A stretch of DNA of 64,000 bases, from the NCBI GenBank assembly GCA_029945725.1, contig JAQSDB010000011.1, positions 496,001 through 560,000 on the forward strand, given 5' to 3'. Origin of the DNA: a bacterium (GTDB taxonomy: Bacteria; Pseudomonadota; Gammaproteobacteria; Pseudomonadales; Moraxellaceae). Made by a program: the position numbers and the translations under genes. Shown here one piece after another: positions 19,522 through 29,568 of the stretch; the first letter of the stretch is position 1; the number at the start of each line of letters is the position of its first letter. Under the pieces are notes generated by a model. It did not search any database, was not told the DNA's origin, and saw only the letters and a list, made by a program, of their open reading frames with translations.

Positions 19522-20733
19522 TTAAACGGAAATGCCGTCGATTTTTGCCACCGTCAGCAAGTCCTTGTCGCCGCGACCGGAAAGATTGCAGATGATGATC
19601 TGGTCCTTGCCCAGGGTCGGCGCCAGTTTTTGCACATAGGCAACGGCATGGCTGGATTCAAGCGCAGGAATAATGCCTTCCGTTTGCGTGAGGAAGCGGA
19701 AGCCGGCCAGTGCTTCATCGTCTGTCACACTGACATAGTTCACACGACCAATATCTTTCAGCCAGCTGTGCTCAGGCCCGACACCGGGATAATCCAGACC
19801 AGCCGATACTGAATGCGTCTCAATGATCTGGCCGTTATCGTCTTCCATCAGATAAGTACGATTGCCATGCAGCACACCAGGGCGGCCTGCGCTCAACGGC
19901 GCCGCGTGCGCACCGGAATCCAGGCCATGACCCGCCGCTTCCACACCATACATGGCAACACTGTTGTCATTCAGGAAGGGATGGAAAAGGCCAATGGCAT
20001 TGGAACCACCGCCGACACAGGCCACCAGTGCATCCGGCAATTTTCCGGTTTGCGCAAGACACTGTTCGCGCGCTTCACGACCGATGATGGACTGGAAATC
20101 ACGCACCAGCATGGGATAGGGATGCGGGCCCGCAACCGTTCCGATAATGTAAAAAGTGGTATCAACATTGGTGACCCAGTCACGCATGGCTTCATTCATG
20201 GCATCTTTCAGGGTTTTGGAGCCTGAAGTCACCGGCACCACCGTCGCTCCCAGCAGCTTCATGCGATACACATTCATGGATTGACGCTGTACATCCTCGG
20301 CGCCCATAAACACCACGCACTCCATGCCCAGGCGTGCCGCAATCGTGGCGGTTGCCACACCGTGCTGGCCGGCACCGGTTTCAGCGATCACCCGCTTCTT
20401 GCCGGAATGCTTGGCCAGCAAGGCCTGGCCTATCGTGTTATTAACCTTGTGTGCGCCAGTGTGGTTCAGATCTTCACGCTTGAGATAAATCTGTGCGCCA
20501 CCGAGCTCGCGACTCCAGCGTTCGGCGTGATAGAGCGGCGAAGGACGCCCCACGTAAAAGGAGAGGTCACGATCAAATTCAGCCAGAAAACCCGGATCAT
20601 CTTTCAGGCGGGCATAAAGCGCTTCGAGATCCGTGAGCGCAGCCATCAAGGTTTCAGAAACAAAACGGCCGCCATGGATGCCAAAGTGCCCCTTGGCATC
20701 CGGAAACTTGGAAAAATCCACAGGTTTGTTCAT
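19522..20733 (-). CDS. trpB: Tryptophan synthase beta subunit
   Basis: PLP enzyme that joins indole and serine to tryptophan. 403 residues, full length. The PLP lysine is Lys96 in [12 protein letters not shown], and the phosphate-binding glycine loop is [11 protein letters not shown]. Its ATG overlaps the trpF stop by four bases (ATGA), so the two are translationally coupled. Confidence 0.97.
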   Translation of the reverse strand: MNKPVDFSKFPDAKGHFGIHGGRFVSETLMAALTDLEALYARLKDDPGFLAEFDRDLSFYVGRPSPLYHAERWSRELGGAQIYLKREDLNHTGAHKVNNTIGQALLAKHSGKKRVIAETGAGQHGVATATIAARLGMECVVFMGAEDVQRQSMNVYRMKLLGATVVPVTSGSKTLKDAMNEAMRDWVTNVDTTFYIIGTVAGPHPYPMLVRDFQSIIGREAREQCLAQTGKLPDALVACVGGGSNAIGLFHPFLNDNSVAMYGVEAAGHGLDSGAHAAPLSAGRPGVLHGNRTYLMEDDNGQIIETHSVSAGLDYPGVGPEHSWLKDIGRVNYVSVTDDEALAGFRFLTQTEGIIPALESSHAVAYVQKLAPTLGKDQIIICNLSGRGDKDLLTVAKIDGISV

Positions 20734-21365
20734 ACAGCTACTACTCCCGCATTTACCGCAGCGATAAATGCATTAATCAATTCGGCACTCTTGATGCCTT
20801 TGCTCACCTCTACACCGCCGCTCACGTCGACGGCATAGGGGCGAGTCATACGAACCGCCCCGGCAACATTTTCCGGATTCAAACCACCGGCCAGAATCAA
20901 TGGCATGTGGCTGTCAGAAGGAAAGTCCGTCCAGTTGAAGGACTGACCGGTCCCCCCCTTGAGATCCGGATGCCAGGCATCCAGTAAAATACCGCTGGCG
21001 TCATGATATGCGGCCATCATGGCAGCAATATCGCTATCCGGTTTTATCGCCAGCGCCTTGATCCAGGGATGCCGGAATTGTGTACAAAACTCATTGCTTT
21101 CCTCCCCGTGAAACTGCAAAAGCGAAAGCGGCACCGCTTTCAACAATTGCTGCACTTCATCAAACTGCGGATTGACCACCAGCCCCACCGTCGTCACAAA
21201 AGGCGGCAGCTCGCGAATGATTGCAGCAGCACTATCCGGAGAAACATAACGCGGACTGGGCGGATAGAACACGAAGCCGAGTGCATCCGCCCCGGCAGCA
21301 ATGGCTGCACGGGCATCCTCAAGGCGGGTAATACCGCAGATCTTGATGCGAACTCGACTGGGCAA
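20730..21365 (-). CDS. trpF: Phosphoribosylanthranilate isomerase, apparent TTG start
   Basis: Third step of the tryptophan branch, an Amadori rearrangement. 211 residues. The N-terminus [13 protein letters not shown] carries the catalytic Cys, and the C-terminal [14 protein letters not shown] binds phosphate. The only start that keeps the normal length is TTG at 21365, giving the common [13 protein letters not shown] opening; no ATG lies upstream in frame and the ribosome site is weak, so expression may be low. It is the first of trpF-trpB-trpA, 68 bases behind truA. Confidence 0.93.
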   Translation of the reverse strand: MPSRVRIKICGITRLEDARAAIAAGADALGFVFYPPSPRYVSPDSAAAIIRELPPFVTTVGLVVNPQFDEVQQLLKAVPLSLLQFHGEESNEFCTQFRHPWIKALAIKPDSDIAAMMAAYHDASGILLDAWHPDLKGGTGQSFNWTDFPSDSHMPLILAGGLNPENVAGAVRMTRPYAVDVSGGVEVSKGIKSAELINAFIAAVNAGVVAV

Positions 21366-21433
21366 GGCTGGGGCCGACCGTGAAAAAGAAGGGATTCTAG
21401 CAGCCTCTGACGCGGGAAGGCAGCAGACAGAAC

Positions 21434-22228
21434 TCAGACAATACCGTTAAGAAAAACCGGCCCCAATGGCTCTCTGGGCAAGTCGAACTGCGGCGGATAG
21501 AGAGCATCGACAAAATACAGGCCGTCGGCAGGGGCCGTTACCCCTCCCAGGGTGCGGTCGCGGGCATCCAGTACCGCTTTTACCCACTCCGGCTCCGCCT
21601 TGCCCTGCCCCACAGCCATCAGCACGCCCACGATATTGCGCACCATATGATGCAAAAAACCATCGGCCTGGATATCCAGCACAATCAGCGGCCCCTGTTG
21701 TGTCAGGGTGAGAAACTGCACGTCACGCACGGCCTTCTTTGACTGACAGGCAACCGCCCGGAAAGACGTGAAATCATGCACGCCGGCGAGATACGCGGCG
21801 GCGGCCTGCATACGGGCCAGATCCAGAGTGTGGTAATGCCAGGTCACCATCCCGGCAAGCAGGCTGGAGCGAACGGGATGGTTGAAAATCACATAGCGAT
21901 AGCGCCGGGCAACCGCCTTGAAACGCGCATGAAACTCATCACTGACAGGCGCAATCCAGCGCAGGGCAATATCGTCAGGGAGTTTGGTATTAACCCCCAG
22001 CAACCAGTTGCGGGGTGAGCGCATGGCATCGGTATCGAAATGCGCCACCATGCCCGCCGCGTGCACACCGGCATCCGTTCTGCCGGCGCCAACCACGCTG
22101 ACGTCCTCATCAGCCACTATCGAAATCGCCCTCTCCAGTGTTTCCTGGACACTGCGCACTCCCGCCTGCTGGGTTTGCCAGCCACGGTAAGCACTGCCAT
22201 TGAAATCAACACCGATGGCCAAACGCAT
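21434..22228 (-). CDS. truA: tRNA pseudouridine(38-40) synthase
   Basis: Isomerises uridines 38-40 in the anticodon arm. 264 residues from the ATG at 22228 (MRLAIGVDF), which has GTGGAAG upstream; the longest frame to 22261 adds 11 residues. The catalytic Asp is Asp52 in [11 protein letters not shown]. The C-terminal half keeps [13 protein letters not shown]. Preceded by the fimV terminator. Confidence 0.95.
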   Translation of the reverse strand: MRLAIGVDFNGSAYRGWQTQQAGVRSVQETLERAISIVADEDVSVVGAGRTDAGVHAAGMVAHFDTDAMRSPRNWLLGVNTKLPDDIALRWIAPVSDEFHARFKAVARRYRYVIFNHPVRSSLLAGMVTWHYHTLDLARMQAAAAYLAGVHDFTSFRAVACQSKKAVRDVQFLTLTQQGPLIVLDIQADGFLHHMVRNIVGVLMAVGQGKAEPEWVKAVLDARDRTLGGVTAPADGLYFVDALYPPQFDLPREPLGPVFLNGIV

Positions 22229-22249
22229 GAGACTTCCACACTGAAAATG

Positions 22250-22286
22250 AGACAAAAACAAAGGGCAGCGTTTTACGGCTGCCCTT
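22250..22286 (-). terminator. Terminator of fimV
   Basis: On the minus strand, AAGGGCAGC pairs with GCTGCCCTT over an eight-base loop and TGTTTTTGT follows. It lies 40 bases past the fimV stop. Confidence 0.88.
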
Positions 22287-22325
22287 ATGACTGAAGATCA
22301 AGGCGAGGGTCAGGTCGACACAGAA

Positions 22326-25265
22326 TCATCCGACCTGGGCAATCAACCCCTTGGCTTCATCTTTCTGAGCGGAATTACCTTCACTCAGAACTTCCTGAAG
22401 GATGTCGCGCGCGCCCTCCATATCACCCATATCAATGTAGGCGCGTGCCAGATCCAGCTTGGTCGCGTTTTCATCAGTATCGGCCAGGAAGTCGAACTCA
22501 TCATCCATGCCCAGATCAGCTACAGGCTCAGCTAGCGGAGCTGGCGCCGGCTTGGCCGCTACAGGAGCTACATCAGCCGCACGCAGGGTAGAGTCAAAAT
22601 CAGTAACAACATCATTGAGACCAGAGTCTGTCTGCAGGGTTTCATCAAAACTGAAGTCTGCAGCACCGCCCTTGCCGTCATCGAGAGAGAAATCACCATC
22701 CAGATCAACTGAACCTGATTCCGCCTCAAGATCCTCAAGACTGAAGCTGAGATCATCATCAGAGCTCTTCAGTTCGGGCTCTTTCAGCTCAGGCTCGTCA
22801 AACCCGGAGTCCATGTCGAAATCGGACAGATCACCGAGGCTGAGTGCAGCCGAACTGCCGCTCTCGGCAGGTGCAGTGATCTCATCATCAAGGGAGAAGT
22901 CCATACCTTCATCGGCCGCATGAACCTCGGCGCTGACAGACGGTTTGGCGTCGAAAGCATCCGTATCAAGTTCAAAGCTGAAGTCATCATCAAGCTCTGG
23001 CTCTGCTGCTTTTTCAGCCGGACTGGTAAAGCTGAAATCCAGCGACTCATCCAGGCTAAGACCTGAATCGGCAGCAGGAGAAGCTGGCTCAACAGCGTCA
23101 AAATTAAAATCATCATCTAGCGAGGGCAGATCCAGATCAGCCTCTTTTACGGTGGGCAGGACCGGGCTGCTGGCCGATACCGTCGCATTGAAGTCCATTT
23201 CCAGATCTTCAAGCGAAGGCAGATCATCTTCCTCGGCAACAAGGGAGCGTTCGAAATCAATCGCATCGTCCTTGCCAATGACCCGTGGCGGAGGCGTCAT
23301 GCCTGCCTTGAGATCCTCTGCGCGAGCCAACGCCTGCAGATCACCGGCCGACTCAAACCAGGCCTCCTGCTCGGAGAAGCCCTGATGATCATCAAGATGC
23401 GCATAAACCTCGAGAAGCTTCAGGCGCAAGTCACTACGGTCCGGGCTACTGGCAATCGCCTTGTTGAGAAAACCTACGGCCTGGGGATAACGCTCAAACG
23501 CCAGATACTGCTCAACCTCTTCAAGCGGATCGGCAAGGACACGGTCCTGAACCGGCTCAGACGTACTTTCAGCTTCAGCCAGCCATGAATCATCCTCACC
23601 GGCCAGACCGAGATCGCCATGCGGCTCATCACTGGCAAACAGGGAATCCGGAAGATCGTTACTGACCATCTCATCCGAGGCTTCCAGCTCCGCCAGGGCA
23701 GCATCCTCTTCTTCCTGGTCACGACGACGTTTCTGATTCCAGAAATAACCGCCACCGCCCAGAAGTGCCAGCACACCAACAACACCACCAATCAAACCCA
23801 GTGGCAGGCCTTCTTCGGCAACTTGTTCGGCGGGAGCCGGTGCTACTGCCGGCACAGGAGGCAATGGCTTGGACTCAAGGGCGGGTGCAGGTGGCACGGC
23901 CTTGGTCTGAGCGCCATTAGCAGGCTTTGTTTCAGGAGCAGGAGCAGGAGCAACTGTCGCTACCGGCGCCTTGGCCGCAACAGCCGCCTCTTTCTCTTTC
24001 CGGGCCTGCTCCGCTTTCAGCTGGTCTTCTTTCAGCTTGGCCTGGAGTTCGGCAAGCTTGGCATTCTGGATTTCAATCTGTTTGTCATTGGCCTTGACCT
24101 GGTTTCCCAGGGTGCCGACCTTGCTGGCCAGCTTGTCTTTTTCTGCCTTGGCGGCAGCCACCTTGACCTTGTTTTCATCCAGATGCCTGGCATCAGACGG
24201 CTTGGCACCGGCTGATTCCTTGCCGGCAGCAGCACTTCCCTGCTTGCCGGTCTGCGCCGCCAGCAACTTCATTTCCGGCTTGGCAGCAACCGGGGCAGCC
24301 GCTACCGGAGCCTCGGCCTTGGCGGTGGCATTAACCTGCTGAGCCTCAAGAGCCGGTTTTGCCGCTGGAGCTGCTGTCGTACGCCAGGAGTCCGCCTGCT
24401 GACGCACGGAGGCGATGGCTTCCTGGGCACTCACCTCGCGAATCTGGGATTCGGTGGGGATATTGAGTACCTGGCCACGCTTCAACTGATTGATATTGTC
24501 GTTGGCAAAAGCACGCGGGTTGGCGCGCTGAATGGCGATCATGGTCTGTGGAACGCTGACATCCCCGGGCCGGAACTGCTGGGCAATTTTCGACATCGTG
24601 TCGCCAGACTGTGTGCGATATCCATCAGCCCGGGCTGACGGCACCGGCTGGGGCTGCTGGGGAGCGGCCTGGCGCTCTGGTTTTTGCGTATTGGGCGTCA
24701 CCACCGGTTTTGCGGTTACCACCGGCCTGGGAGGCTCTGCAGACACCGAAGGCTGGGGAGCCACTGGCACAACTGCAGGACTGACGACGGGAGGCGTCAC
24801 TACACTCGGGACACTCGGGGCCGACGACACCGCCTGGTTCAACTCTGGAGCCGCGGTATCGGAAACCACTGGCGGATCCAGCAAGGCGGTTACTTCCTGC
24901 AGCCGCGCATTACCAGGCCATGACACCCGAATAACGAAATCAAGATAAGGCTCGCGCACTGGCTTCATGCTGCTGACGCGGATAAACGAGCGCCCGCCCT
25001 GATTTACAACCACATCAAACTTGAGGTCCGTGAGGAAATAGACACGCTCCACACCGAGACGCTCAAAGTCTTCCTGTGTTGCCAATGAAATCTTGATTTC
25101 ATCGGCATTCAGGTCGCCCAGCTCGGACAACTCGACCTCTGCCTGGAAGGGTTCTCCCAGCGCGGATTTTGTCTTCAGATCACTAACTGCCAGTGCGTGA
25201 CCCAGTCCCGGCAACATTACGCCGACACTCAACAAGGCAACCGCAAGCTTACGCAGGACCATCAT
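22326..25265 (-). CDS. fimV: FimV, polar hub protein for type IV pili
   Basis: 979-residue inner-membrane protein needed in Pseudomonas for type IV pilus assembly, twitching and polar localisation. Signal-like segment (1-26), conserved FimV N-terminal region (27-130), Pro-rich linker, LysM domain (about 215-271, GYRTQSGDTMSKIAQQF) that binds peptidoglycan, coiled coil (368-428), membrane helix (487-509) and a very acidic cytosolic region with many DDDFSF-like repeats, ending in the conserved FimV C-terminal TPR-like motif (935-979, DLARAYIDMGDMEGARDIL). AAAGGAA precedes the start. No other pilus gene is in the window. Confidence 0.95.
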   Translation of the reverse strand: MMVLRKLAVALLSVGVMLPGLGHALAVSDLKTKSALGEPFQAEVELSELGDLNADEIKISLATQEDFERLGVERVYFLTDLKFDVVVNQGGRSFIRVSSMKPVREPYLDFVIRVSWPGNARLQEVTALLDPPVVSDTAAPELNQAVSSAPSVPSVVTPPVVSPAVVPVAPQPSVSAEPPRPVVTAKPVVTPNTQKPERQAAPQQPQPVPSARADGYRTQSGDTMSKIAQQFRPGDVSVPQTMIAIQRANPRAFANDNINQLKRGQVLNIPTESQIREVSAQEAIASVRQQADSWRTTAAPAAKPALEAQQVNATAKAEAPVAAAPVAAKPEMKLLAAQTGKQGSAAAGKESAGAKPSDARHLDENKVKVAAAKAEKDKLASKVGTLGNQVKANDKQIEIQNAKLAELQAKLKEDQLKAEQARKEKEAAVAAKAPVATVAPAPAPETKPANGAQTKAVPPAPALESKPLPPVPAVAPAPAEQVAEEGLPLGLIGGVVGVLALLGGGGYFWNQKRRRDQEEEDAALAELEASDEMVSNDLPDSLFASDEPHGDLGLAGEDDSWLAEAESTSEPVQDRVLADPLEEVEQYLAFERYPQAVGFLNKAIASSPDRSDLRLKLLEVYAHLDDHQGFSEQEAWFESAGDLQALARAEDLKAGMTPPPRVIGKDDAIDFERSLVAEEDDLPSLEDLEMDFNATVSASSPVLPTVKEADLDLPSLDDDFNFDAVEPASPAADSGLSLDESLDFSFTSPAEKAAEPELDDDFSFELDTDAFDAKPSVSAEVHAADEGMDFSLDDEITAPAESGSSAALSLGDLSDFDMDSGFDEPELKEPELKSSDDDLSFSLEDLEAESGSVDLDGDFSLDDGKGGAADFSFDETLQTDSGLNDVVTDFDSTLRAADVAPVAAKPAPAPLAEPVADLGMDDEFDFLADTDENATKLDLARAYIDMGDMEGARDILQEVLSEGNSAQKDEAKGLIAQVG

Positions 25266-25400
25266 CGGATTCCTTTATTGGTTATTCTTTGAGCCGCTTT
25301 AACGCTTCAGTACCCCGGTACCGTACGGCTGGCCGTCAAGCCTTTTTTCATGCTTACAGCCTACTATCCTAGAATTTGTATCACAAGGTTTTCGTAAGTA

Positions 25401-26408
25401 TCAATATTTAAAGTCTTTTATCCAATTTTTAAGGACAAAAAGACTGTGCCGGGCTGCCCCGTGACGCACATTATCGGCCGTCACCCAGAACTGCAGTCCC
25501 TGCAAGGGCGCCGGCAAGGTACGCAAGCCCGACATGTATACCTCATCATGCCCTGCCGCATCCGTTACCGGCGTCGCAACTCCTTGATCTGATTCAGGGT
25601 CTGTCATGACCACGCCCCTCAAGGCAAACGCATTCCGGAGGCTGGCCAGATCAACCGGAGCCTCGGTCTGCACCGAAACCATGGCTGACAAACCATAAAA
25701 AACCGGCACCTGCACCAGACTGACCGCCAGAGAAAGCGGGCGCTCGAGCAAGCGAGCCAGCTCATCCCGCAACAAACGCTCATCTTCAGGGACAGTGTGT
25801 GTTGCGGAAGAACCGACCAACGGCAAACAATTAAAGGCAATCTGGACCGGAAAAACCGTCGGCTCAATACCACGGGCATTCAGCAACTCTCCGGTTTGTC
25901 CGGCCAGCTCATGCACTCCCGCATTGCCTGCGGACGATACCGGGCCGAGCAAGGTCACATGCGCCACCTCGATGCCGCAGAGCTCATCCAGCACACCCAG
26001 CAAGGGAGCCAGCAGGGCGGCCGGCGCTCCCGGACAGGCAACCAGGTCATTCGCCAGCAAATGCGGAGCTGCGCCGTCAAGAATCAGCGGAACGGATTCA
26101 TCCCCCCGAAAAGCCGCCGAGTGATCAATGACACGGCACCCGGCATCACGGGCGCGCTCAGCCGTCAGCAACGACACCTCGGCAGGCAGGGCCAGAATGG
26201 CAAACTGCACCAGGGAGAAATCAAAGTCACTCAGCATGTCCACCAGCAAGGGCCGGCTCTTGTACATCACGGTTTGCTCTTCAGAGCGCTCGGAGGCCAG
26301 TACGTACAAACGATCTATCGGTAACGCTGCGTCTTCCAGCATGGCCAGCAAGGCACGCCCCACTTCACCGGTAGCACCGGCAATCGCTATATTGCATGGC
26401 TTGTTCAT
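25401..26408 (-). CDS. usg: Usg-like aspartate-semialdehyde dehydrogenase paralogue without catalytic cysteine
   Basis: 335 residues of the Asd fold: NAD(P) motif GATGEVGRALL at 11-21 and the C-terminal dimerisation part. Where active enzymes have NPNC with the nucleophilic Cys, this protein reads ACPGA, with Ala128 in the Cys place, so it is probably not a dehydrogenase. This matches the paralogue next to asd and fimV in Pseudomonas, whose role is not known. The ATG at 26408 follows AAGGAG; the longer frame would bury that site. Confidence 0.85.
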   Translation of the reverse strand: MNKPCNIAIAGATGEVGRALLAMLEDAALPIDRLYVLASERSEEQTVMYKSRPLLVDMLSDFDFSLVQFAILALPAEVSLLTAERARDAGCRVIDHSAAFRGDESVPLILDGAAPHLLANDLVACPGAPAALLAPLLGVLDELCGIEVAHVTLLGPVSSAGNAGVHELAGQTGELLNARGIEPTVFPVQIAFNCLPLVGSSATHTVPEDERLLRDELARLLERPLSLAVSLVQVPVFYGLSAMVSVQTEAPVDLASLRNAFALRGVVMTDPESDQGVATPVTDAAGHDEVYMSGLRTLPAPLQGLQFWVTADNVRHGAARHSLFVLKNWIKDFKY

Positions 26409-26426
26409 GACCTGATAACTCCTTCG

Positions 26427-26469
26427 CAAAAAAACATAAACCCGCGCAACCTTTTCAGGGTGCGCGGGT
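26427..26469 (-). terminator. Terminator of the leu-asd region
   Basis: On the minus strand, ACCCGCGCA pairs with TGCGCGGGT, extended by CC/GG, followed by TTATGTTTTTTT. It stands 22 bases past the asd stop. Confidence 0.88.
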
Positions 26470-26490
26470 CGAGCAAAACCACTGCATTTT

Positions 26491-27597
26491 TTACTTGTTC
26501 AGCAAAATACGCAGCATGCGACGCAGCGGTTCTGCCGCGCCCCACAACAGCTGGTCACCAATCACAAAGGCGGAAACATACTCCGGCCCCATGTTCAGCT
26601 TGCGCACACGCCCGACGCCAATCTTGAGGCCGCCCGTAATGGAAACGGGCGTCAGCTCTTTCACGCTGATCTCGCGGTCATTGGGCACAAACTTCACCCA
26701 GTCATTACCGGACTTGATGATGGCCTCAATATCGGACAAGGGCAGATCTTTCTTCAGCTTGATGGTCAGCGCCAGACTGTGGCAACGCATGGCACCAATG
26801 CGCACGCAAAGACCATCTACCGGAATCGTGGCGCTCGTGCCAAGAATCTTGTTCACCTCAGCCTGCCCTTTCCACTCCTCCTTGGACTGGCCGTTATCGA
26901 GCTGCTTGTCGATCCACGGAATCAGGCCACCCGCGAGAGGGGCGCCAAAAAACTCACTCGGCACGTCTTCGCGAATCGTCTTCGCCACTTTCCGGTCAAT
27001 ATCGAGAATGGCAGAGGCCGGTGTCGCCAGCTCATCCGCCACGGCATCGTGAATCACGCCCATGCCCTTGAGCAGCTCGCGCATGTGATTGGCACCACCG
27101 CCAGAGGCCGCCTGATAGGTCATCGAGCTGACCCAGTCCACCAGCCCCGCCTTGAACAAGCCACCCACACCCATCAGCAGAATGGAGTTGGTGCAGTTGC
27201 CACCGATGTAGTTCTTTACACCCCTGGCCAGCGCAGATCGGATGACATCATCGTTGACCGGATCAAGCACGATGACGGCATCCTCCTCCATGCGCAGGGA
27301 AGAGGCGGCATCGATCCAGAAACCATTCCAGCCACTGGCACGCAGCCTGGGGAAGATGTCACTGGTGTAGTCGCCTCCCTGACAGGTGATGATCACCTCC
27401 ATGGCCCGGAGCGCCTCCAGCGAGCTTGCGTCCAGCAAGGCCGGCGCCTCTTTTCCGCCAAAATCAGGAGCCTTGCCACCAACATTGGAGGTGGTGAAAT
27501 AAAAAGGCTCGATATGCGCGAAATCGTTTTCTTCCACCATGCGCTGCATGAGGACCGAGCCCACCATACCGCGCCAACCGACCAGACCGACTTTCAT
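26491..27597 (-). CDS. asd: Aspartate-semialdehyde dehydrogenase
   Basis: Reduces aspartyl phosphate to the semialdehyde for lysine, threonine, methionine and diaminopimelate. 368 residues, E. coli-type. The nucleophile is Cys135 in GGNCTNS and the nucleotide loop is [14 protein letters not shown]. The ATG at 27597 has GAGGTGG upstream; three extra codons are possible. Its message is ended by the hairpin at 26427-26469. Confidence 0.96.
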   Translation of the reverse strand: MKVGLVGWRGMVGSVLMQRMVEENDFAHIEPFYFTTSNVGGKAPDFGGKEAPALLDASSLEALRAMEVIITCQGGDYTSDIFPRLRASGWNGFWIDAASSLRMEEDAVIVLDPVNDDVIRSALARGVKNYIGGNCTNSILLMGVGGLFKAGLVDWVSSMTYQAASGGGANHMRELLKGMGVIHDAVADELATPASAILDIDRKVAKTIREDVPSEFFGAPLAGGLIPWIDKQLDNGQSKEEWKGQAEVNKILGTSATIPVDGLCVRIGAMRCHSLALTIKLKKDLPLSDIEAIIKSGNDWVKFVPNDREISVKELTPVSITGGLKIGVGRVRKLNMGPEYVSAFVIGDQLLWGAAEPLRRMLRILLNK

Positions 27598-27636
27598 GTT
27601 GACCACCTCAACAAAAATAAAAATTCACATGCGGGC

Positions 27637-27726
27637 CGGGTTAGCCGCTTGCGGCGCAACCCGACACTCTCAAATCCGGCACTGATTACCCATCAGGAAA
27701 CGCCGGGTTACGGCGTCACCCAACCC
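27637..27726. repeat. Pair of REP-like palindromes, GGGTTA...AACCC family
   Basis: Two imperfect palindromes lie in the asd-leuB gap: 27637-27663 (CGGGTT-AGCCGC loop GCGGC-GC-AACCCG) and 27705-27726 (GGGTTACGGCGTCACCCAACCC). A third close copy is at 28845-28870 in the next gap. They look like one dispersed intergenic repeat family. Confidence 0.65.
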
Positions 27727-27740
27727 AAGCTGCGACCAAC

Positions 27741-28814
27741 TCAAAGCGCCGCGACGACGGCAGCGCCCATTTCCTGTGTGCCGACTTTTTTCGTACCGTC
27801 CGTATAAATATCCGGCGTACGCAGCCCCTGATCCAGCACCCGGCCCACCGCGGCCTCAATCGCCGCCGCCGCCGCATCCGCCTTGAAGGTGTAACGCAGC
27901 ATCATGGCCACAGAAAGAATGGTGGCCAGAGGATTGGCGACACCCTTGCCGGCAATATCAGGAGCCGAGCCATGACAAGGCTCGTACATGCCCTTCTTGT
28001 CCTGATCCAGCGAGGCCGACGGCAGCATGCCGATGGAGCCGGTCAGCATGGAAGCCTCGTCGGAGAGAATGTCGCCAAAAAGATTGCCGGTGACGATCAC
28101 ATCAAACTGCTTGGGAGCACGCACCAGCTGCATGGCGGCATTGTCGACATACATATGCGAGAGCTGCACATCCGGATATTCCCTCGCCACCTCGGTGACA
28201 ACCTCTTTCCAGAGCTCGGTCACTTCCAGCACATTGGCCTTGTCCACCGACATGACTTTCTTGTTGCGCTGCCGGGCCAGCTGGAATGCCACATGGGCAA
28301 TGCGGCGGATTTCCGACTCGCTGTACACATCGGTATTGAAGCCCTGACGCTCGCCATTCTCGAGGATGCGCACACCGCGGGGCTGGCCGAAATAAATGCC
28401 GCCGGTCAATTCACGCACGATCAGGATATCCAGACCCGCAACGATTTCCGGCTTCAGCGAAGAAGCGGATGCCAGCTGCGGATAAAGGATGGCTGGCCGC
28501 AGGTTGGCAAACAGGTTCAGCTCTGAACGAATCTTCAGCAGGCCGCGTTCCGGCCGGATGGAGCGCTCGATCGCGTCCCACTTCGGGCCGCCAACGGCGC
28601 CCAGCAGAACCGCATCAGCCTTGCGCGCCGCCTCCAGCGTGACATCCGGCAGCGGCACACCATGCACATCAATGGCACAACCACCCAGCAACTGCTGCTC
28701 CCAGGTAATCCCCAGTGCAAATTTTTCATTGACGGTCGCCAGAACCTTTTCGGCTTCCGCCATGATTTCAGGGCCGATGCCGTCACCGGCCAGAATGACA
28801 ATATGCTTGCTCAT
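27741..28814 (-). CDS. leuB: 3-isopropylmalate dehydrogenase
   Basis: NAD-dependent oxidative decarboxylation in leucine synthesis. 357 residues. The motifs [12 protein letters not shown], the Lys/Tyr region and [11 protein letters not shown] near the metal-binding aspartates ([13 protein letters not shown]) are intact. The start ATG has GGAAG upstream. Lies between asd and leuD with REP-like palindromes in both flanking gaps. Confidence 0.96.
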   Translation of the reverse strand: MSKHIVILAGDGIGPEIMAEAEKVLATVNEKFALGITWEQQLLGGCAIDVHGVPLPDVTLEAARKADAVLLGAVGGPKWDAIERSIRPERGLLKIRSELNLFANLRPAILYPQLASASSLKPEIVAGLDILIVRELTGGIYFGQPRGVRILENGERQGFNTDVYSESEIRRIAHVAFQLARQRNKKVMSVDKANVLEVTELWKEVVTEVAREYPDVQLSHMYVDNAAMQLVRAPKQFDVIVTGNLFGDILSDEASMLTGSIGMLPSASLDQDKKGMYEPCHGSAPDIAGKGVANPLATILSVAMMLRYTFKADAAAAAIEAAVGRVLDQGLRTPDIYTDGTKKVGTQEMGAAVVAAL

Positions 28815-28844
28815 TTTCTTCCTTCGCTTTGAACATGGCAGGGT

Positions 28845-28870
28845 GGGTTACGCCGCTTTGCGGCCAACCC
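28845..28870. repeat. REP-like palindrome in the leuD-leuB gap
   Basis: GGGTTACGCCGC, TTT, GCGGCCAACCC: a near-perfect 26-base palindrome of the same family as those at 27637-27726. It could stabilise or attenuate the leu message. Confidence 0.65.
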
Positions 28871-28909
28871 GTCCTGTAATCACCGGATGCCCCGCAGGAG
28901 CTTTTTTAC

Positions 28910-29557
28910 TTAACGCAACGCCTGAAAAACCCAGGGCCTTGCCTGTTTTGCCTTCGCCTCGAAAGCACGGATGTCATCGGCAAAACCCAGCGTCAGCCCG
29001 ATATCATCCAGACCATTGAGCAGGCAGTGCCGGCGGAAATCATCCACCTCAAAGCTGAATGCTTCGCCGTTCGGCCGAATCACTTTCTTGCGCTCCAGAT
29101 CAACCGTGATCTGGTAGCCCTCGTTCGCTTCGCACTCCTGAAACAGCACATCCACTTCTGCTTCCTTCAGGATTACCGGCAAGACACCGTTCTTGAAGCA
29201 GTTATTGAAAAAGATGTCCGCAAAGCTGGAGGCGATGACCGTACGAAAACCGTATTCCTGCAAGGCCCATGGCGCATGTTCACGGGAAGAGCCGCAACCG
29301 AAATTCTGGCGGGCGATCAGCACACTGGCGCCCTGGTAACGCGGAAAATTCAGCACGAATGCCGGATTCACCGGCCGTGCGGCATTGTCCTGCCCCGGAT
29401 AACCCTCATCCAGATAACGCCACTCATCAAAGAGGTTGGGACCAAAGCCCGTGCGCCGGATGGATTTCAGGAACTGCTTGGGAATGATCTGGTCCGTATC
29501 GACATTGGCACGATCAAGCGGAGCCACCAGACCTTTTACAACGGTGAATTTTTCCAT
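28910..29557 (-). CDS. leuD: 3-isopropylmalate dehydratase small subunit
   Basis: Swivelling domain of the isomerase that interconverts 2- and 3-isopropylmalate. 215 residues. The substrate loop [15 protein letters not shown] is intact. Gap of 11 bases behind leuC, so the two subunits are made together. Confidence 0.96.
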   Translation of the reverse strand: MEKFTVVKGLVAPLDRANVDTDQIIPKQFLKSIRRTGFGPNLFDEWRYLDEGYPGQDNAARPVNPAFVLNFPRYQGASVLIARQNFGCGSSREHAPWALQEYGFRTVIASSFADIFFNNCFKNGVLPVILKEAEVDVLFQECEANEGYQITVDLERKKVIRPNGEAFSFEVDDFRRHCLLNGLDDIGLTLGFADDIRAFEAKAKQARPWVFQALR

Positions 29558-29568
29558 GATGGTCCCTC

